NCBI GenBank assembly: GCA_036703315.1
Contig: DATNPH010000196.1
Span: forward strand, 1-64,000
DNA length: 64,000 nt
Source: DATNPH01 sp036703315
GTDB lineage: Bacteria; Cyanobacteriota; Cyanobacteriia; Cyanobacteriales; Coleofasciculaceae
Reading direction: 5' to 3'
Both the position numbers and the translations under genes were made by a program. The notes under the pieces were generated by a model, which was given only the letters and a program-made list of their open reading frames with translations, did no database searches and was not told the DNA's origin. How positions within the stretch are numbered: the stretch's first letter is position 1; every line of letters begins with the position of its first letter. Positions 53,431 to 62,729 of this stretch are shown here, one piece after another.

Positions 53431-53458
53431 GTTGGTTGAGCAAATTTTGTGAGGAGTT

Positions 53459-54496
53459 ATGTCTGAAAGCGTTGCTATAGTTGTCACTTCAATCTCGAAG
53501 CCAAATAGAGCTTTGTGTAAATTAGCTCAAGGAAGTCAAAAGAATCGTAATACTTCCTTTATAGTCATTGGTGACGAAACCAGCCCAACCGATTTTTATA
53601 TTGATGGCTGCGATTTCTACAACCTTGAAAAGCAGATATCGAGTGGATTTAAGTTTGCAAAGCTCTGCCCGAAGCGACACTACTCGCGGAAGAATATTGG
53701 ATATCTTCTAGCCATTGAAAGGGGTTTCTCAATCATTGTAGAAACGGATGATGACAATATTCCGTATGAAGCATTTTGGCAACACCGGAAACAAAAGCAT
53801 CGCGTTCCTAAAGTTGAACAAGCCGGGTGGTTAAACGTATACCGCTACTTCACAGACGTAAATATTTGGCCAAGGGGTTTGCCTTTGGATACTATTCATT
53901 CCTCCGTTCCCGTCTGGGATTCCCTGGATGTTACCGAGGTTGACTGTCCAATCCAGCAAGGTCTGGCTGATAATAACCCTGATGTTGATGCTATCTATCG
54001 CCTAGTATTACCTTTACCCCAAAGTTTTAGAAAAGATAGGCGAGTCGCACTTATGTCGGGGACTTGGTGTCCATTTAATAGTCAAAATACTACGTGGTGG
54101 AAGGATGCTTACCCACTGATGTATCTACCAAGTTACTGCTCATTCCGGATGACCGATATTTGGCGTAGCTTTATTGCTCAAGCGATCGCATGGACAAATG
54201 GATGGGCAGTTTTGTTCCATGAGCCAACAGTTTGGCAGGAGCGTAACGAACATAACCTGATGATTGACTTCAAACAAGAGGTTGAAGGTTATCTCAGGAA
54301 TCATGACTTTTGTAAGGCTCTTGAAGCCCTTAACTTAGCTCCGGGTGTCGATAAGTTAAGTGACAACATGCGTATCTGTTACGAACAGCTTGTAAGCCTC
54401 TCGCTGGTGGACAAGAGAGAATTGAATCTCTTGGAGGCTTGGTTAAGTGATATAGAGTCTCTAATTTCAGTAGAGCGACAACTTGTGGCTGTCTAA
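53459..54496 (+). CDS. STELLO/DUF288-like putative glycosyltransferase
   Basis: Resembles the DUF288 domain of plant STELLO proteins and related animal and bacterial sequences; 345 residues. It begins VAIVVTSISKPNRALCKLA and FIVIGDETSPTDF, with the LPKRHYSRKNIGYL-type segment (CPKRHYSRKNIGYLLAIERG) and a metal-type acidic triad ETDDDNIPY at 95-103. The second half has ALMSGTWCPFNSQNTTWW and YCSFRMTDIWRSFIAQAI, both characteristic. STELLO proteins help assemble plant cellulose synthase complexes in the Golgi and are GT-like. The bacterial role is unknown. It starts 28 bases after the DPM-like gene with GAGGAG before the ATG, so it is in the same operon. Confidence 0.75.
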   Translation: MSESVAIVVTSISKPNRALCKLAQGSQKNRNTSFIVIGDETSPTDFYIDGCDFYNLEKQISSGFKFAKLCPKRHYSRKNIGYLLAIERGFSIIVETDDDNIPYEAFWQHRKQKHRVPKVEQAGWLNVYRYFTDVNIWPRGLPLDTIHSSVPVWDSLDVTEVDCPIQQGLADNNPDVDAIYRLVLPLPQSFRKDRRVALMSGTWCPFNSQNTTWWKDAYPLMYLPSYCSFRMTDIWRSFIAQAIAWTNGWAVLFHEPTVWQERNEHNLMIDFKQEVEGYLRNHDFCKALEALNLAPGVDKLSDNMRICYEQLVSLSLVDKRELNLLEAWLSDIESLISVERQLVAV

Positions 54497-54515
54497 GGTA
54501 TAAAGCCGATTTTAA

Positions 54516-56900
54516 ATGCAAGAGTCTATTCGTTCTGTTTCCGGGTCATCAAATCGGATGCTTTTTGAAGGGCTTCGTACAATCAGCGCTGGAGCTGTGG
54601 TTGTTCTCTTTTGCCTTCTATTGCTCTGGCGCGAACCGGGGTTCTTCTGGCATGACGATTTTCAAGTATACTTTCTACCCGGATTTCGGGATATAGCGAG
54701 AGCTTGGGACTCAGGAGAGCTTCCACTTCTAAGTCCCTATACCTGGTTCGGGGGAGGACTCGCTGGAGAGTACCCCTATGGCATCTTTTCAATTTTCATC
54801 AGCCTCTGCGTTGTATTAGTTTGGAAGCTGCATCTAACACTCCCACTTACTGCCGCCGCACTCTCGATTATTCATCTGGGTATTTTGGCTTCAGGTGCTT
54901 TTCGTTTAGCCCGACACCGAGGACTGACAACGGCTCTTGCCATGATGGTGGCGTTAGTTGCTTCGCTTAATGGCTGGATTATCTGTTGGGGGGCTACAAC
55001 TTGGTTTTCCTCATTGAGCAGTTTTGTCTGGCTACCTTGGGCTTGGTGGAGTCTTGAGTTGTCAACCGATGAACGCCGAGGGATTGGAAGATTTGTGCCT
55101 GCTGGGATTTTCATCTATCTCATCCTTACAGCAGGCTGGCCTCTTAGCGTTGTGATGATGGCATTAGTCTCTACCTGGTTGGGGATTAAAACTTGGTGGA
55201 AAAGCCGTCAGCTAAGAACCCTTTGGCCTGTGCTTGCTGCTTGGGTGTTTGGGATAGGACTGTCCGCGCCTGCACTGCTAATCTTTGTTGAGTACCTCAG
55301 GAATGGTCTTCGAGGGGAAACTGGTTTTGTTCTACAGCAAGAGTGGATGGTACCTGGGCCTGGGCTCTTGGGATTGATTTTCCCTGCATTTCCCACCTTC
55401 TGGTACATCTTTGGGTCTTGGCGACCTCATGCCTCAATTGAGCTTGCCTGTGGTTTAGCTCCAGCCGTCGCTGTTCTGGCAGCACTCTTCCACCTAGGCA
55501 AGACGTTTATCCGAGCAGTGCGCTGGGAGTTAGGGCTACTCATACTTGTCCTCTTACTTGCCCTCTCTCCGGGTTTGGGCAACTTCAGGTACAGTTATCG
55601 CTGGCTTCCGCTTTTCCATCTTCTTTTAGGAATTGTGGCAGCCGAAGGTTTAGCTCTTCTGCGAACCAAGAATGGTGTTGCTGCCTCCCACTCGTCAAAA
55701 ACCAGACAATCTAACAAACGAAGTCCAGAGTTGATAAAGCGTTATCTGGGAAACCTGGGAGCCTGGGCATTGCTTCTTGTATTCATAGTCTGGGGGCGAT
55801 CGCTTTTACTCGGCTTGACCCCTTATCGTCCTATCTTTCTCTTAGGCTTCGATTTGATTGTAGTCTCACTAGTTTGGGTCTTAGTAGAACAAGCAGCCCC
55901 CGTAAGATCCTCCATCCGAGTCTGGATGCCGTTTACAGTTGCCTTGCTCTCACTGTGGGCTACCTATACCCATGTACCCGCAAATTCAACAGTTATGACC
56001 TGGGATTTTCAGGAGAGTATAAGCAGCGTTAAGCCTCTTGACCCTGAGATTCGTTACATGAGCCTTTATCAAGAGTCAGATCATTTTCAACCTGTTTCGA
56101 GTTCAGGCTATGGTTTTGGCACCCTCTTACGCCCTGGAGATTCATCTATGTACTCAGGAGTGGAGTTTATCAATGGGTATACTCCAATAGCACCAGTCGG
56201 GCTTGGTCGTACCTTTAAATTTTCTTTATGGGGATTTTTACCCGGAGATGAAGCAAAACGCATTCTGGAATTCGAGACAGGTTCTCAAGGCTTGTTGGAA
56301 CTCCTAGGTGTAGATGGCTTAGTCGTTGCTAAAAGCCTTGAGTCTGAGATTCCTAAACTAACTGGAAAGGGTTGGCGAGAGGTTGTGTCTTTAGAAGAAG
56401 GTACAGTGTTTCATCGTATCGGTTCGCCTAGTTCGCGAATTCGCTCCGCAGGCTTAGTGAACTTTGCCCACTCGGATGATGAAGCGCTGGAATGGCTGGT
56501 TAATCGAGGTGAAGCACCTGTTCCACTGATTCTGAAGGATAGTTCGAGGGCGGGAAAAGAATTTCGCTTTGCTCCTGCACAAGTTAGACTCCTCGAAGAA
56601 TCTCGCCTTCAGGTAAAAGCTGACGTAGAATCTGTTTCACCGGATACCGAATCACTGGTCGTATTTTCCAGACCCTGGTATCCGGGCTACCATGCAATGC
56701 TAAACGGGAAAAACCTGCCTGTGAAAGTCTTAAATCTCTTCCTACCTGCGGTGCAGCTTCCTCCGGGAGCGAAAGGGCGTTTGATTTTGGAGTATCGTCC
56801 CCTTTCTCTTGTTCTAGGAAGCATTGTGTCAGTTATGACTATTGTTGTAGCATCAGTTGTGCTCAGCTTAATTGCTTTCAAACAAAAAGTCTACAAATAA
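54516..56900 (+). CDS. YfhO-like multispanning membrane protein (794 aa)
   Basis: Polytopic protein with about 11-13 hydrophobic helices and a C-terminal soluble domain. The early extracytoplasmic loop HDDFQVYFLPGFRDIARAWDSGELPLLSPYTWFGGG and the C-terminal RPWYPGYHAMLNGKNLPVKVLN...LEYRPLSLVLG block, before a last helix, are the pattern of YfhO and related GT-C-like proteins. YfhO of Bacillus transfers sugars from lipid carriers to teichoic acids. A similar use of a polyprenyl-linked sugar, supplied by the DPM-like enzyme, is plausible. It lies 19 bases after the STELLO-like gene. Function inferred from weak family resemblance. Confidence 0.75.
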   Translation: MQESIRSVSGSSNRMLFEGLRTISAGAVVVLFCLLLLWREPGFFWHDDFQVYFLPGFRDIARAWDSGELPLLSPYTWFGGGLAGEYPYGIFSIFISLCVVLVWKLHLTLPLTAAALSIIHLGILASGAFRLARHRGLTTALAMMVALVASLNGWIICWGATTWFSSLSSFVWLPWAWWSLELSTDERRGIGRFVPAGIFIYLILTAGWPLSVVMMALVSTWLGIKTWWKSRQLRTLWPVLAAWVFGIGLSAPALLIFVEYLRNGLRGETGFVLQQEWMVPGPGLLGLIFPAFPTFWYIFGSWRPHASIELACGLAPAVAVLAALFHLGKTFIRAVRWELGLLILVLLLALSPGLGNFRYSYRWLPLFHLLLGIVAAEGLALLRTKNGVAASHSSKTRQSNKRSPELIKRYLGNLGAWALLLVFIVWGRSLLLGLTPYRPIFLLGFDLIVVSLVWVLVEQAAPVRSSIRVWMPFTVALLSLWATYTHVPANSTVMTWDFQESISSVKPLDPEIRYMSLYQESDHFQPVSSSGYGFGTLLRPGDSSMYSGVEFINGYTPIAPVGLGRTFKFSLWGFLPGDEAKRILEFETGSQGLLELLGVDGLVVAKSLESEIPKLTGKGWREVVSLEEGTVFHRIGSPSSRIRSAGLVNFAHSDDEALEWLVNRGEAPVPLILKDSSRAGKEFRFAPAQVRLLEESRLQVKADVESVSPDTESLVVFSRPWYPGYHAMLNGKNLPVKVLNLFLPAVQLPPGAKGRLILEYRPLSLVLGSIVSVMTIVVASVVLSLIAFKQKVYK

Positions 56901-56918
56901 CACAGATCTATCTCCAAC
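56899..56918. repeat. Second copy of the 20-bp flanking sequence
   Basis: Matches 50149-50168 at 19 of 20 bases. It begins two bases before the end of the YfhO-like gene. Confidence 0.7.
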
Positions 56919-57026
56919 AATCTGTTCAGGAGTTCACCCCGGAAGTTTTTGTATTCATAAACACAGGTCAACTTAAGATTAGACTCAGTCTTTAGATAGG
57001 TGATATCCAAAAGGCAAAGCGGTTAA

Positions 57027-57098
57027 GTTCTGCAAGCAATCTATTCAAGATATTCCAGAGGCTGGACAGCTAGATTGAATTTGCACAAAGTAAAGTGA
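57027..57098 (+). pseudogene. Relic of a GT2 gene 3' end
   Basis: Twenty-three codons with no start codon end in TGA and read VLQAIYSRYSRGWTARLNLH. They align with the last residues of the bifunctional GT2 (52535-52610: LLKYIKQSIEGIHVGWIAGLNFHK), and the nucleotide sequence is also visibly related. This is probably what remains of a deleted glycosyltransferase gene just upstream of the ABC exporter. Confidence 0.55.
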
Positions 57099-57175
57099 AG
57101 TTCACTAAAGAGAATTAATAGCCTGACAAACTGTTAATTGCTAATTTCCCATTCCTTCTGTATTGGTATTTTAGA

Positions 57176-57982
57176 ATGACCCTTAGCTTGAAAGCTAATC
57201 CAATGTTGTCGAAAGTGCGGCACTACTGGGAATTACTGCATGTATTAGTACTGCGGAATCTTAAGGTACGCTATCGAGGTTCGTTCCTAGGAGTGTATTG
57301 GTCGCTGCTTAATCCGTTGCTAATGACTGGTGTGTATACAGCAATTTTTGGAACAGCGTTTGCGTCGTATTATGGCAACTCAATTCTAAATTATATGCTG
57401 GCAGTATTTACAGGGCTAGTGGTAATCAACTTTTTCTCGGCGTCTACGTTTCAGGCGTTGTGGAGTGTGGTTAACAATGGGTCACTGTTGAACAAAATTC
57501 ATTTACCCGTGAGTGTTTTTCCTGTATCGATGATTGCCGCGAATGTATTTCAGTTTACCATTGGCGTATTGCCATTGTTGGTATTTATGACGCTAATCAA
57601 TTCTAAGAGCCTAGTGAATGTACTGGCGCTGCCTTTGCCATTAGTCGCATTGGCTTTCGTATGTATGGGGCTGGGATTTATGGTTAGTGCCTTATTTGTT
57701 TTTTTCAGAGATTTGAACTACTTTTATGAGTTAGTTGTATTTGTGTTGTGGCTGAGTAGTCCTATATTCTATCCAGCAACGATTGTGCCAGCCTCGGTAC
57801 GATCAGTTTTAGTACTAAATCCGTTGTTACCAGTTATTGAAAGTATTCGTCAGATTTCATTATCCGGAGCGCTACCCGATATAAGCTTGATAGGGCAATC
57901 ATGGCTGAGTGGCGTGATTATTTTAGCTCTCGGATGGAGTTGCTTCCACTGGTGGCGGCATTCATTTATGGATTTGTTGTAG
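57176..57982 (+). CDS. ABC-2 type polysaccharide export permease (Wzm/KpsM-like)
   Basis: Inner-membrane permease of an ABC exporter, 268 residues, with six hydrophobic helices. The cytoplasmic entry sequence HVLVLRNLKVRYRGSFLGVYWSLLNPLLM is the ABC-2 polysaccharide/polyol phosphate signature, and the C-terminal LNPLLPVIESIRQ block is also typical. It exports a lipid-linked glycan with the ATPase encoded immediately after it; the stop codon is directly followed by the next ATG. The substrate is presumably the polymer built by the neighbouring glycosyltransferases. Confidence 0.93.
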   Translation: MTLSLKANPMLSKVRHYWELLHVLVLRNLKVRYRGSFLGVYWSLLNPLLMTGVYTAIFGTAFASYYGNSILNYMLAVFTGLVVINFFSASTFQALWSVVNNGSLLNKIHLPVSVFPVSMIAANVFQFTIGVLPLLVFMTLINSKSLVNVLALPLPLVALAFVCMGLGFMVSALFVFFRDLNYFYELVVFVLWLSSPIFYPATIVPASVRSVLVLNPLLPVIESIRQISLSGALPDISLIGQSWLSGVIILALGWSCFHWWRHSFMDLL

Positions 57983-58744
57983 ATGGAAGTAATTCGCCTT
58001 GACCAAGTTTCGCTGTGGCGACGGACACAAGAAGAGTTTACTTATGACTTCAAGAAAACGGTTTTCTCGTTTTTGGAGGGTAAGTACCGCAAGCCTGCGA
58101 AAAAATTAGTGCTGGATCAAATTGATTTGGTGGTGAAAGGGGGTGAGAAGCTAGGGATCATTGGGGCAAATGGTGCTGGCAAATCGACACTACTAAAGGT
58201 GATCTGTGGAATTTTGCAACCAACGAGTGGAGAAGTACGGGTGCGGGGACAGATTGCACCGTTAATTGAGTTAGGCGCAGGGTTTGATGCAGAAATTTCG
58301 GTGTTGGATAACATCATCCTCTATGGTGTATTGCTAGGGTTTTCCCGGCAAGAAATGATAGCCAGAACATCGTCGATTTTGGAGTTTGCCGAGTTACAGG
58401 AATATGCCTTAGTGCCAGTAAAGGCATTGTCATCAGGTATGGTGGCACGGTTAGGGTTTGCGATCGCAACAGATGTGCAACCAGATATTCTGATTTTGGA
58501 TGAAGTACTCTCTGTAGGGGATGAAAGCTTTAAAAATAAGTGCAAGCAGCGAATTGAGAAGTTTTGGAATGGGGATGCAACAGTTTTAGTAGTTTCCCAC
58601 GATTTAGGGTTTGTCAAACAGTCGTGTCAGCAGGCAATTTGGTTGGACAAAGGGAAGGTTAAGTTGGTCGGGGATGCAGTTCGGGTAGTTGAATCTTATC
58701 TCAGGACTACCGCGACAGCCGAGGCTTCTAAGACTCTTATCTAA
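57983..58744 (+). CDS. Polysaccharide ABC exporter ATPase (Wzt/KpsT-like)
   Basis: ATP-binding subunit of the exporter, 253 residues. Walker A is GANGAGKST, the Q-loop region QIAPLIELGAGF, the signature LSSGMVARLGFAIA, Walker B DILILDEVLSVGDESF and the H-loop VVSHD. It lacks the long C-terminal carbohydrate-binding domain of Wzt from O9a systems, so export is probably not dependent on a terminal-residue tag. The N-terminal Arg/Phe-rich stretch (WRRTQEEFTYDFKKT) is typical of this subfamily. Confidence 0.95.
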   Translation: MEVIRLDQVSLWRRTQEEFTYDFKKTVFSFLEGKYRKPAKKLVLDQIDLVVKGGEKLGIIGANGAGKSTLLKVICGILQPTSGEVRVRGQIAPLIELGAGFDAEISVLDNIILYGVLLGFSRQEMIARTSSILEFAELQEYALVPVKALSSGMVARLGFAIATDVQPDILILDEVLSVGDESFKNKCKQRIEKFWNGDATVLVVSHDLGFVKQSCQQAIWLDKGKVKLVGDAVRVVESYLRTTATAEASKTLI

Positions 58745-58782
58745 ATTGTTAATTTAGCATCTACAGGAATGATGAAATACTT

Positions 58783-60663
58783 ATGACAGATTTTCTAGTA
58801 TCACCAATCTTGGAAAATCAAGATATAAAAACAACAGTTAAAATTCAAAATATAATTTTGCCTAATATCGATATATGTACAGTAGAAGAACTTTTCTTGA
58901 GGTTAAATTCAAAAGTTCTTTTGGATTATGAACAAAATTATGCAGAACTTAGAAAAGGAGGAGTTATAACTTTTGATACTTACTTTAATTCATTTTCAGT
59001 ACAAAAATGGAAAGATTACACCAATGTAAAAACCATAAATATCAATTTACATCTAAAAGGAGTCTTCAAAGTTAGGCTCCTAAACATAGATTATTTCTCA
59101 GAATCTCCTAAATTAGTAAATCAAAAGGTGATCACCGCTGATCGCTTAGATGAAGTCCGTGTCTTTGATGATATAGAAATACAGCCATACAAAGGATTGT
59201 TGTATGTTGAGATTGAGGCTCTAGAAAATAGTTGTATATTTACAGGCGGTTACTTTTACACAAACATAATTAATAATCAAAAATTAGATGTAAAAATTGC
59301 AGCTATAATCTGTACTTATAAAAGAGAACTATATGTACAAAAAAACGTACAGCTGTTAGAGAAATATTTGTTAAGCAAATTAGATGCGTGGGATAATTTC
59401 GAAATATTCATAATTGATAATGGTAGAAGCTTAGGAAGTTTTTACAATCCTAAAATACATTTGATACCCAATAAAAATGCAGGTGGCAGCGGAGGTTATA
59501 CTAGAGGAATTATAGAGGTTTTAAAAAGAAACAACTATTTTTCACATATCATCTTTATGGATGATGATGTTGTCATAGCTCCAGAAGTGTTTGAAAGAAT
59601 TTATAATTTTCAAATGCTTATTAATGATAAGGATATGTGTATTGGCGGCAGTATGTTGAAGCTAGACAGTAAATATATCCAGCATGAAAATGGAGCTATA
59701 TGGGATAAGGAGACTGTCAGGTTAAAGCCCGATATCGATTTAAGACTTCTAAAAAACGTTTTATTTAATGAAATTGAAGAACATATTAACTACAATGGCT
59801 GGTGGCTATTTTGCTTCCCCACAAAACTTATAAATGATTTTACTCTTCCTTATCCATTTTTCATAAAAATGGATGATATGGAGATGCCTATAAGATTAAA
59901 ACAAAAAATAATAACTTTAAATGGTATATGTGTATGGCATGAACCATTAGAAAATAAATACTCTCCTTTAATAAATTATTATTTTAGAAAAAATGAAATC
60001 ATTTTAAATATTATTTATTTTGATAGCTTCAGTAAACTCAATGCAATAAAGAATATTGTTAAGTTTAGTCTTAGAGAAGCGTTTTGCTACAGATATAAAA
60101 GTGCAGAACTTGTTTTAAAAGCTGCCTCTGATTTTCTTCAGGGACCAGAGTATTTAAAATCCACAAATCCCGAAGAGAAAAATCTGGAAGTTTTAAAGAT
60201 TGGAGAAAAAACAGTCAAAAATCCAGATTTACCCTTTGTCTATAGAAAATATATGGAAAGCGTTAGTGAGACAGAGAGTACAATCTCCCGCTGGATAAGA
60301 TTGATAACATTAAATGGACATCTTTTACCTGATTTTTTCTTCTACAGTAATCAAAAAATAACCGGCAAAGGATACAGAATTGCTCCTCTACAGGATTATA
60401 GACCTGTAAATGTTTTTAGAGCGAGTAAAATACTCTACTACAATTTAATAAATCAAGAAGGCTTTGTAGCTAGTTTCTCAAGAGAAGAGTTTTTTAAGAT
60501 TTTTATTAATGTCATATTGATATCTTGGCAAATGTTCTTCAAATTTCCAACACTAAGGAAACTCTATAGAGACACACTACCTGAACTCACTAACAGAGTT
60601 TTTTGGGAAAAATATTTAGAAATAGATAAATATAGTGATGTTGCACAGTCAAAAGATGATTGA
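58783..60663 (+). CDS. GlfT2-like galactofuranosyltransferase (626 aa)
   Basis: GT2 enzyme resembling mycobacterial GlfT2, which polymerises galactofuranose. An N-terminal beta-sandwich (about 20-160; VITFDTYFNSFSVQKW) precedes the GT-A domain: AAIICTYKRELYVQKNVQLL, NKNAGGSGGYTRG, metal motif FMDDDVVIAPEVF, KMDDMEMPIRLK, and the His of CVWHEPLENKYSPL. Length and order fit GlfT2. The gene is far more AT-rich and Lys/Asn/Ile-rich than its neighbours, which indicates transfer. UDP-galactopyranose mutase, needed to make the donor, is not in the window. Follows the ABC ATPase after 38 bases. Confidence 0.87.
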   Translation: MTDFLVSPILENQDIKTTVKIQNIILPNIDICTVEELFLRLNSKVLLDYEQNYAELRKGGVITFDTYFNSFSVQKWKDYTNVKTININLHLKGVFKVRLLNIDYFSESPKLVNQKVITADRLDEVRVFDDIEIQPYKGLLYVEIEALENSCIFTGGYFYTNIINNQKLDVKIAAIICTYKRELYVQKNVQLLEKYLLSKLDAWDNFEIFIIDNGRSLGSFYNPKIHLIPNKNAGGSGGYTRGIIEVLKRNNYFSHIIFMDDDVVIAPEVFERIYNFQMLINDKDMCIGGSMLKLDSKYIQHENGAIWDKETVRLKPDIDLRLLKNVLFNEIEEHINYNGWWLFCFPTKLINDFTLPYPFFIKMDDMEMPIRLKQKIITLNGICVWHEPLENKYSPLINYYFRKNEIILNIIYFDSFSKLNAIKNIVKFSLREAFCYRYKSAELVLKAASDFLQGPEYLKSTNPEEKNLEVLKIGEKTVKNPDLPFVYRKYMESVSETESTISRWIRLITLNGHLLPDFFFYSNQKITGKGYRIAPLQDYRPVNVFRASKILYYNLINQEGFVASFSREEFFKIFINVILISWQMFFKFPTLRKLYRDTLPELTNRVFWEKYLEIDKYSDVAQSKDD

Positions 60664-60896
60664 AATGTAGAGAGGTACAGCCATTGACTTGAGAAAATGT
60701 ACAAGAAAGAGATTACTATTCTAGAATTTGGTTATTTGACAGATATTTCTAAAATCTGGATGGTTTCTGGTTTAGAGGAAAATGGAGACCTAGTGTCTGT
60801 TACCTAGCTTTTTCGCTAATAAAAAAATTGTTACATTTCCATCGTGAAACAGCTTAAGTTGTAGTGAACTGCACTGTTGCTAGTGAGAGCTGTTAG

Positions 60897-62453
60897 ATGT
60901 CGAATCCCCCTTTACAGATTGCAGAGTATATATTTACTGTTGGCTCTGTCATTGGTTGGGTCATTGCAGTAGTGTCTGGACAGCTCATCTATGCAGCGGT
61001 ACCAGTCTCTGTTGCTCTATTGCTGAATCTGGTTAATCGTCTTCGCTTTGAGCAACGCATCAGGCGTCGGATTACGGCAGCGATTAATCAACTGCATCGG
61101 CAACTTCTAGACGAGAGCGACGCTCTATATAAACAACAGCTCCAAGACGCGATCGCATCCCTACAAGCTCAACTAGCAAAATATCTTTCCCAGTTAGAAG
61201 TCTCTGACGGGGAACCTAGTAATCTCAACATTATCCAAATTAAAGCGCACTTGGCGACGCTAGAGCAATCTCTCAGTAGTGTAGTGCAATACCTAAATAG
61301 TTCGTCGCTACCCGCAAGAGTAGAGCATTTGGAGAAAGCGATCGCCTCAGTAACCGCACAAATCGCCCAGATTCATCGTCGCCCCCCAAATACGTGGGAG
61401 AGTCGAATCGGTGAGATTGAAAGGCGACTCCAAGCCAATCAACCTGAACCCACTCAAGTATCTCAATCCGCTACTAAATCATCACTCAATCCGGCGAGTC
61501 TAGAGCCTGTACCTATAGAGCAACCAAATTTCTCGTCCCCACCACCAACGTGGAGTCATTTACACACCCTAACAGGTCATTCCGACTGGATTCGTGCCCT
61601 TGCCATTAGTCCAGATGGGCAAACCCTGGCTAGTGGTAGTCTTGACAAGACAATCAAGCTGTGGAAGCTCCCTAGTGGAAGGCTGATTGACACCCTATCC
61701 AAGCATTCTAAGGGAGTACTTTGTGTTGCTATCAGTCCGGACGGGCAAACCCTTGTCAGTGGTAGTTTTGACGAGAGCATCAAGCTGTGGGATCTGGATA
61801 CAGGAAGATTGATTTACAGCCTTACTGGTCATACAGCTTCAGTTCGATCGCTAGCAATCACAAGCGATAGTCAAATTGTCATTAGTGGCAGTTTTGACGA
61901 AACGATTAAGCTGTGGGATCTATATCGGGGAGAATGCCTTGGTACTATTAGCGAGAATGCTGGAGCCGTGTCGGCGATCGCTTTAACTCCAGATGGACAA
62001 ACCCTTGCTAGTGGCGGTGTTGACGGCATCATTACCCTACGGCAGCTATATACCCCTGAGATTGGAAGGAAACCTGCTGCCACACTCACCCTCACAGGTA
62101 ATCTCAGCTCAATTGCCTCTCTGGCAATCAGTCCGGATGGTGAAATTCTTGCTGCTGGCTGCACAGATGGGAATGTAAAGTTATGGCAGCTCAGTAATGG
62201 AGAACTGTTGGATGTACTGGAAGGTCATTCTGGACCCGTGATGTGCGCTGTGTTTAGCTTCGATGCCCAAACTTTAAATAGTGGTAGTGCGGACGGTACG
62301 ATTAGGATTTGGGATGTACAAACGGGTGAACTGTTGGGGCTCTCTACCAATGATTCCGCTAGCTCAGTGATGTCTGTTGCCATTAGTCCCAATGGTCAGT
62401 TGATTGCTGGAGGCGGTGCGGATAACACGATTAATATTTGGCAACGTGATTAA
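60897..62453 (+). CDS. Membrane-anchored WD40 repeat protein (518 aa)
   Basis: Residues 7-45 form two hydrophobic segments (YIFTVGSVIGWVIAVVSG, AAVPVSVALLLNLV). A coiled-coil region (about 45-170) and a Pro/Ser-rich linker follow. Seven WD40 repeats (about 220-517; LTGHSDWIRALAISPDGQTL, SGSFDESIKLWDL and similar) should close one beta-propeller. It is a scaffold for protein-protein contacts with unknown partners. The first three repeat units are very similar in DNA sequence, pointing to recent internal duplication. The next complete gene start (63489) encodes a paralogous N-terminus. Confidence 0.9.
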   Translation: MSNPPLQIAEYIFTVGSVIGWVIAVVSGQLIYAAVPVSVALLLNLVNRLRFEQRIRRRITAAINQLHRQLLDESDALYKQQLQDAIASLQAQLAKYLSQLEVSDGEPSNLNIIQIKAHLATLEQSLSSVVQYLNSSSLPARVEHLEKAIASVTAQIAQIHRRPPNTWESRIGEIERRLQANQPEPTQVSQSATKSSLNPASLEPVPIEQPNFSSPPPTWSHLHTLTGHSDWIRALAISPDGQTLASGSLDKTIKLWKLPSGRLIDTLSKHSKGVLCVAISPDGQTLVSGSFDESIKLWDLDTGRLIYSLTGHTASVRSLAITSDSQIVISGSFDETIKLWDLYRGECLGTISENAGAVSAIALTPDGQTLASGGVDGIITLRQLYTPEIGRKPAATLTLTGNLSSIASLAISPDGEILAAGCTDGNVKLWQLSNGELLDVLEGHSGPVMCAVFSFDAQTLNSGSADGTIRIWDVQTGELLGLSTNDSASSVMSVAISPNGQLIAGGGADNTINIWQRD

Positions 62454-62729
62454 TTGCTTAGTAAGCTAATGTGTATTCAAGTTGCATGTAAGGAACAAGC
62501 CAAATGCTTGCTAATCTTGTGTTTCCCCATTTTGCATTTTGAGTTTTGAGTGGCTTAGTCAGTGGTCACTGAACGTTTGTCTATCAATTGCACAGCCATG
62601 TCTGGCTTCTTGAGAAACTTCGGATCTTCTTTACCTTTGAACATTGCTGCCAGAACCTGATGTTTCACTTTACACGGCTTCTGTTGAGACTGACGTAAAC
62701 ATGGTTGCACATAAATATTCTCGACTTAA

